Part shown: positions 62,192 through 64,000 of the stretch, one piece after another
Layout: each line of letters opens with the position of its first letter
How positions within the stretch are numbered: position 1 is the stretch's first letter
Assembly (NCBI GenBank): GCA_016278505.1
Contig: JADQBQ010000036.1
Span: forward strand, 1 to 64,000
Origin: Clostridiales bacterium
GTDB taxonomy: Bacteria > Bacillota > Desulfotomaculia > Desulfotomaculales > VENG01
DNA: 64,000 bases
Reading direction: 5' to 3'
The notes under the pieces: model-generated
What the model saw: the letters and a program-made list of their open reading frames with translations, nothing else
What the model was told of the DNA's origin: nothing
Databases searched by the model: none
Position numbers and translations under genes: made by a program

Positions 62192-62557
62192 CTATATGGA
62201 TTTCCTTGCCAGGATCAGGCGGTTAATTATAATTTCCACCCGCTCTTTTTGCCCCCGCCTGACAAGAACGTCAGCCACCAGCTTTTCTACCTGCCGGTCA
62301 TCCCGCCAGGCGATTCCGTTCAGGCCGTCCTGGATGCTTTTTACGTAGTTGTCCAGGTCACCACCTGGCAAGGAGAGATACACCTGAACCTGTAGGCTGA
62401 CCGGGCCCAGGTAGGGCTCTTTAAAGACCGGGCGCGCCACCAAAGCCACCAGCTTCTCATAGTCCCGGCTTTCTCTGGGTGTGAAGACCTTACCGCTTTT
62501 GCCCAGCCGGGGGCGCTGCTTGGGTACCGGGCGGCCGGGGACTATAAAATTAACTAT
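62192..62557 (-). CDS. RusA-like Holliday junction resolvase, apparently with an AUA start
   Basis: 121 residues if read from the ATA at 62557. GRPVPKQRPRLG and GDLDNYVKSIQDGLNGIAW with DDRQVEKL are diagnostic of RusA, whose Asp residues bind the metal. The only ordinary start (GTG, 62449) would cut off the conserved N-terminus. The ATA follows GGGGGTGA by about 7 bases and comes right after an in-frame TGA, so translation from AUA is the simplest reading; a sequence error is the alternative. It resolves recombination or replication intermediates in phages. Confidence 0.75.
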   Translation of the reverse strand: MVNFIVPGRPVPKQRPRLGKSGKVFTPRESRDYEKLVALVARPVFKEPYLGPVSLQVQVYLSLPGGDLDNYVKSIQDGLNGIAWRDDRQVEKLVADVLVRRGQKERVEIIINRLILARKSI

Positions 62558-62558
62558 G

Positions 62559-62930
62559 CTAGATCACCCCCGCGCTTTTCATTTTCCGGTACATGTATCT
62601 ACAGGCCTCGGGGCTGCGGGTGAGGTGAAGGCCGGCCTGCTTGTAGGGCATCTTTCTCCGGCCCATTAACACTGCCAGCCGGTAAAGCTCTTCCTCATTC
62701 CAGGAGTTGGCCCGCCTGTCTACCCTGCGGTTGAACATTTTTACCCGCTTCATAAGGGTGGGATCTACTTTCTCAGGCCGCGGGCTTTCCACGACGTGGA
62801 AATGCCGGGCCGGGTTAGTGTTACCGGCCGGCCCCTCCGGGTATTGGCCCATTGACTCCCGATCCCAGAATTCCCGCAGGTTAATTTCCAAAGCATCCCC
62901 TGTTTGTATATCCACTTTGATTATGTTCAT
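62559..62930 (-). CDS. SANT/Myb-like phage protein
   Basis: 123 residues. The C-terminal half, SWNEEELYRLAVLMGRRKMP followed by GLHLTRSPEACRYMYRKM, looks like a Myb/SANT-type helix-turn-helix. The stop overlaps the RusA ribosome site region, so the two are coupled. Probably DNA-binding. Confidence 0.55.
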   Translation of the reverse strand: MNIIKVDIQTGDALEINLREFWDRESMGQYPEGPAGNTNPARHFHVVESPRPEKVDPTLMKRVKMFNRRVDRRANSWNEEELYRLAVLMGRRKMPYKQAGLHLTRSPEACRYMYRKMKSAGVI

Positions 62931-62954
62931 GGTATCTCCCCTTTCTTAGAACCA

Positions 62955-63782
62955 TCAGCGGCCAGCCAGCCGGTAGTCCTTAGCATTTACATAAATCTGC
63001 CGGTCCCTTGTAAGGGCGTACAGCCGGCTGGCCGAGGCATCGCCTATTTTCCCGGCTATTTGATCCATGGTGAGGTTGCTGCTAAAGAGCGTGGGCAGCC
63101 TTCTGGCATACCGCTGGTTGATAATGCGGTAATACTGCACCTGCACCCAGTCGGTTATTTTCTCTTTTCCCACATCGTCAAAGATCACTACCCGGGCCGT
63201 GCCCAACTTGTGTATTTTAGCGTTCAGTCCTTCTTCATCCCTGTAAAACTGGGCATCGTAAAGCTCACCGATCAGCTCCGGGGTGGTTACCATAATCACC
63301 GGCACCCGCCGGCCCAAAAGGGCATTGGCTATGCCCAGGAGTATATAGGTCTTACCGGCACCCACGGTGCCCATTAAGGCCAGGCCTTTGTTTTCTGCAT
63401 CACCGGCGGCTATGTCCGGAAACTCCTTTACGTACTGCACGGCCATGCGGTGCATCTGTGCTGTGGCTTTGCCGGGCACAAATTGGTCCAGTGTTACTGA
63501 GCGCTGCCCTTGTGTAAGGCCGGATGATTTAATTAACCGGCTGATTATCCTGCCTTCCCGGCAGCGGCAGGGGTAGGCAGTGTTTCCCCGGATGATAAAT
63601 TCCCGGTCCTGGCACTCTGGACACTGGTATTCATCCGAAGGTGGGGATGAGTCCCGCGTACTTAAGTTGCGGTGGATCTTGCACATAATTTGATCTATGC
63701 TGTCCTCTCCCTCTCTGCCCACCGGCCGCACCTCCTCTGGCTTTTTTTCGTTCTTTGAATTCTTGATCAGAGCACTCAACAC
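62955..63782 (-). CDS. dnaC: DnaC/IstB-type replicative helicase loader
   Basis: 275 residues. A zinc-binding N-terminal segment (YQCPECQD...CRCREG) precedes an AAA+ core: Walker A MGTVGAGKT, Walker B VVIFDDVG, sensor FSSNLT and the RLYAL arginine region. It loads DnaB on replication origins of phages and plasmids. The start overlaps the DnaD-like gene upstream by about 150 bases, which is unusual; a downstream start or a frameshift in the overlap is possible. Confidence 0.85.
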   Translation of the reverse strand: MLSALIKNSKNEKKPEEVRPVGREGEDSIDQIMCKIHRNLSTRDSSPPSDEYQCPECQDREFIIRGNTAYPCRCREGRIISRLIKSSGLTQGQRSVTLDQFVPGKATAQMHRMAVQYVKEFPDIAAGDAENKGLALMGTVGAGKTYILLGIANALLGRRVPVIMVTTPELIGELYDAQFYRDEEGLNAKIHKLGTARVVIFDDVGKEKITDWVQVQYYRIINQRYARRLPTLFSSNLTMDQIAGKIGDASASRLYALTRDRQIYVNAKDYRLAGR

Positions 63783-64000
63783 CGGCCATATCCCGCACGC
63801 CCTGGGCCCACCAGTTTTTCAGGATGCCCTCAACGTAGGAAACTTTGGGCGAGCCCTGTAAGGCGGCACGCTTTATGGCATCGCAGATAACCTCGTCGGC
63901 CATGCCGCCGCGCAAATAGGTTAAGAGCCTGTCCACCTCGGTGGGAGAAATTGGCCTTGCGAATTCCTGCTGCAGGGTTAACGGTATAAAACTTTCTTTT
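63631..64000 (-). CDS. DnaD C-terminal (DnaB_2) domain protein, partial at the window edge
   Basis: The frame is open across the right border. It reads LTLQQEFARPISPTEVDRLL, then GGMADEVICDAIKRA and YVEGILKNWWAQGVRDM, the DnaD/DnaB_2 helical domain that ends in the YxxxILxxW motif. The tail is a low-complexity Arg/Gly stretch. With DnaC it forms a primosome-type module. The 5' end lies outside the window. Confidence 0.75.
   Translation of the reverse strand, partial: KESFIPLTLQQEFARPISPTEVDRLLTYLRGGMADEVICDAIKRAALQGSPKVSYVEGILKNWWAQGVRDMAGVECSDQEFKERKKARGGAAGGQRGRGQHRSNYVQDPPQLKYAGLIPTFG

Overview
The window looks like the chromosome of a spore-forming, Gram-positive anaerobe of the Desulfotomaculum/Pelotomaculum type (Peptococcaceae-like Firmicutes). 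The clues are AGGAGG-type ribosome binding sites, many TTG and GTG starts, Bacillus-type LexA boxes, the small-gene set DUF1659-DUF2922-YvrJ-amidase, and DnaD/DnaC-type replication genes. The genus is inference; no rRNA or core marker gene is present.

Left and centre (about 1-45.6 kb) form one very large island built around 7-deazaguanine chemistry. At the left edge are queC, queE and queD, which together make preQ0. QueD and QueE are co-transcribed with a MutY/Mig-like base-excision glycosylase. Three different tRNA-guanine-transglycosylase (TGT) family genes follow: a 675-residue protein joining a DUF6884 (YaaA-like) domain to a DpdA-type TGT, a 291-residue TGT next to a helicase, and a 302-residue TGT transcribed divergently from dpdG-dpdH-like genes. 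The large proteins match the Dpd system (7-deazaguanine DNA modification and restriction): a dpdG-like gene, a dpdH-like ATPase, a 1903-residue dpdJ-like helicase and a dpdK-like phospholipase-D protein. Around them are a UvrD-type helicase, a Cas4/RecB-like Fe-S nuclease, HerA-NurA, two Ski2-like helicases, a two-nuclease-domain restriction protein, an EVE protein, a uracil-DNA-glycosylase-like protein paired with a frameshifted DUF429 gene, and two tandem dynamin-like GTPases. A YhhQ-type queuosine-precursor transporter with a pseudoknot-capable leader closes the island. No dpdB (ParB-like), separate dpdC, folE or queF is visible. The inferred scheme is: QueD/E/C make preQ0; DpdA exchanges guanine in DNA for it; a fused YaaA-like domain may take the DpdC role; the helicases and nucleases act on unmodified DNA; and the glycosylases police bases. 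This would be a strongly rearranged Dpd-type system.

The right part (about 45.7-64 kb) is accessory DNA of a different kind: an amidase/DUF cluster, a protease-less mini-LexA with two SOS boxes, a ribbon-helix-helix-like protein, a SWIM-only protein, small lipoproteins and membrane proteins, an HD plus HSP90-type ATPase protein that could be a conflict-system effector, a ComEC-like lipoprotein operon, decayed AAA+ ATPase DNA, and a phage-like replication module (DnaD, DnaC, RusA) running off the right edge. The long intergenic stretches here carry at least two families of repeats. One forms a hairpin with compensatory base changes between copies and a shared GGGTC-containing loop; the other is a 112-base element present in two nearly identical copies.

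Functions rest on motif reading, not database searches. The best-supported calls are QueC/D/E, the TGT family, HerA/NurA, UvrD, the helicases, the amidase, LexA-N, RusA and DnaC. Gene-level equivalence with DpdG and DpdH is less certain.
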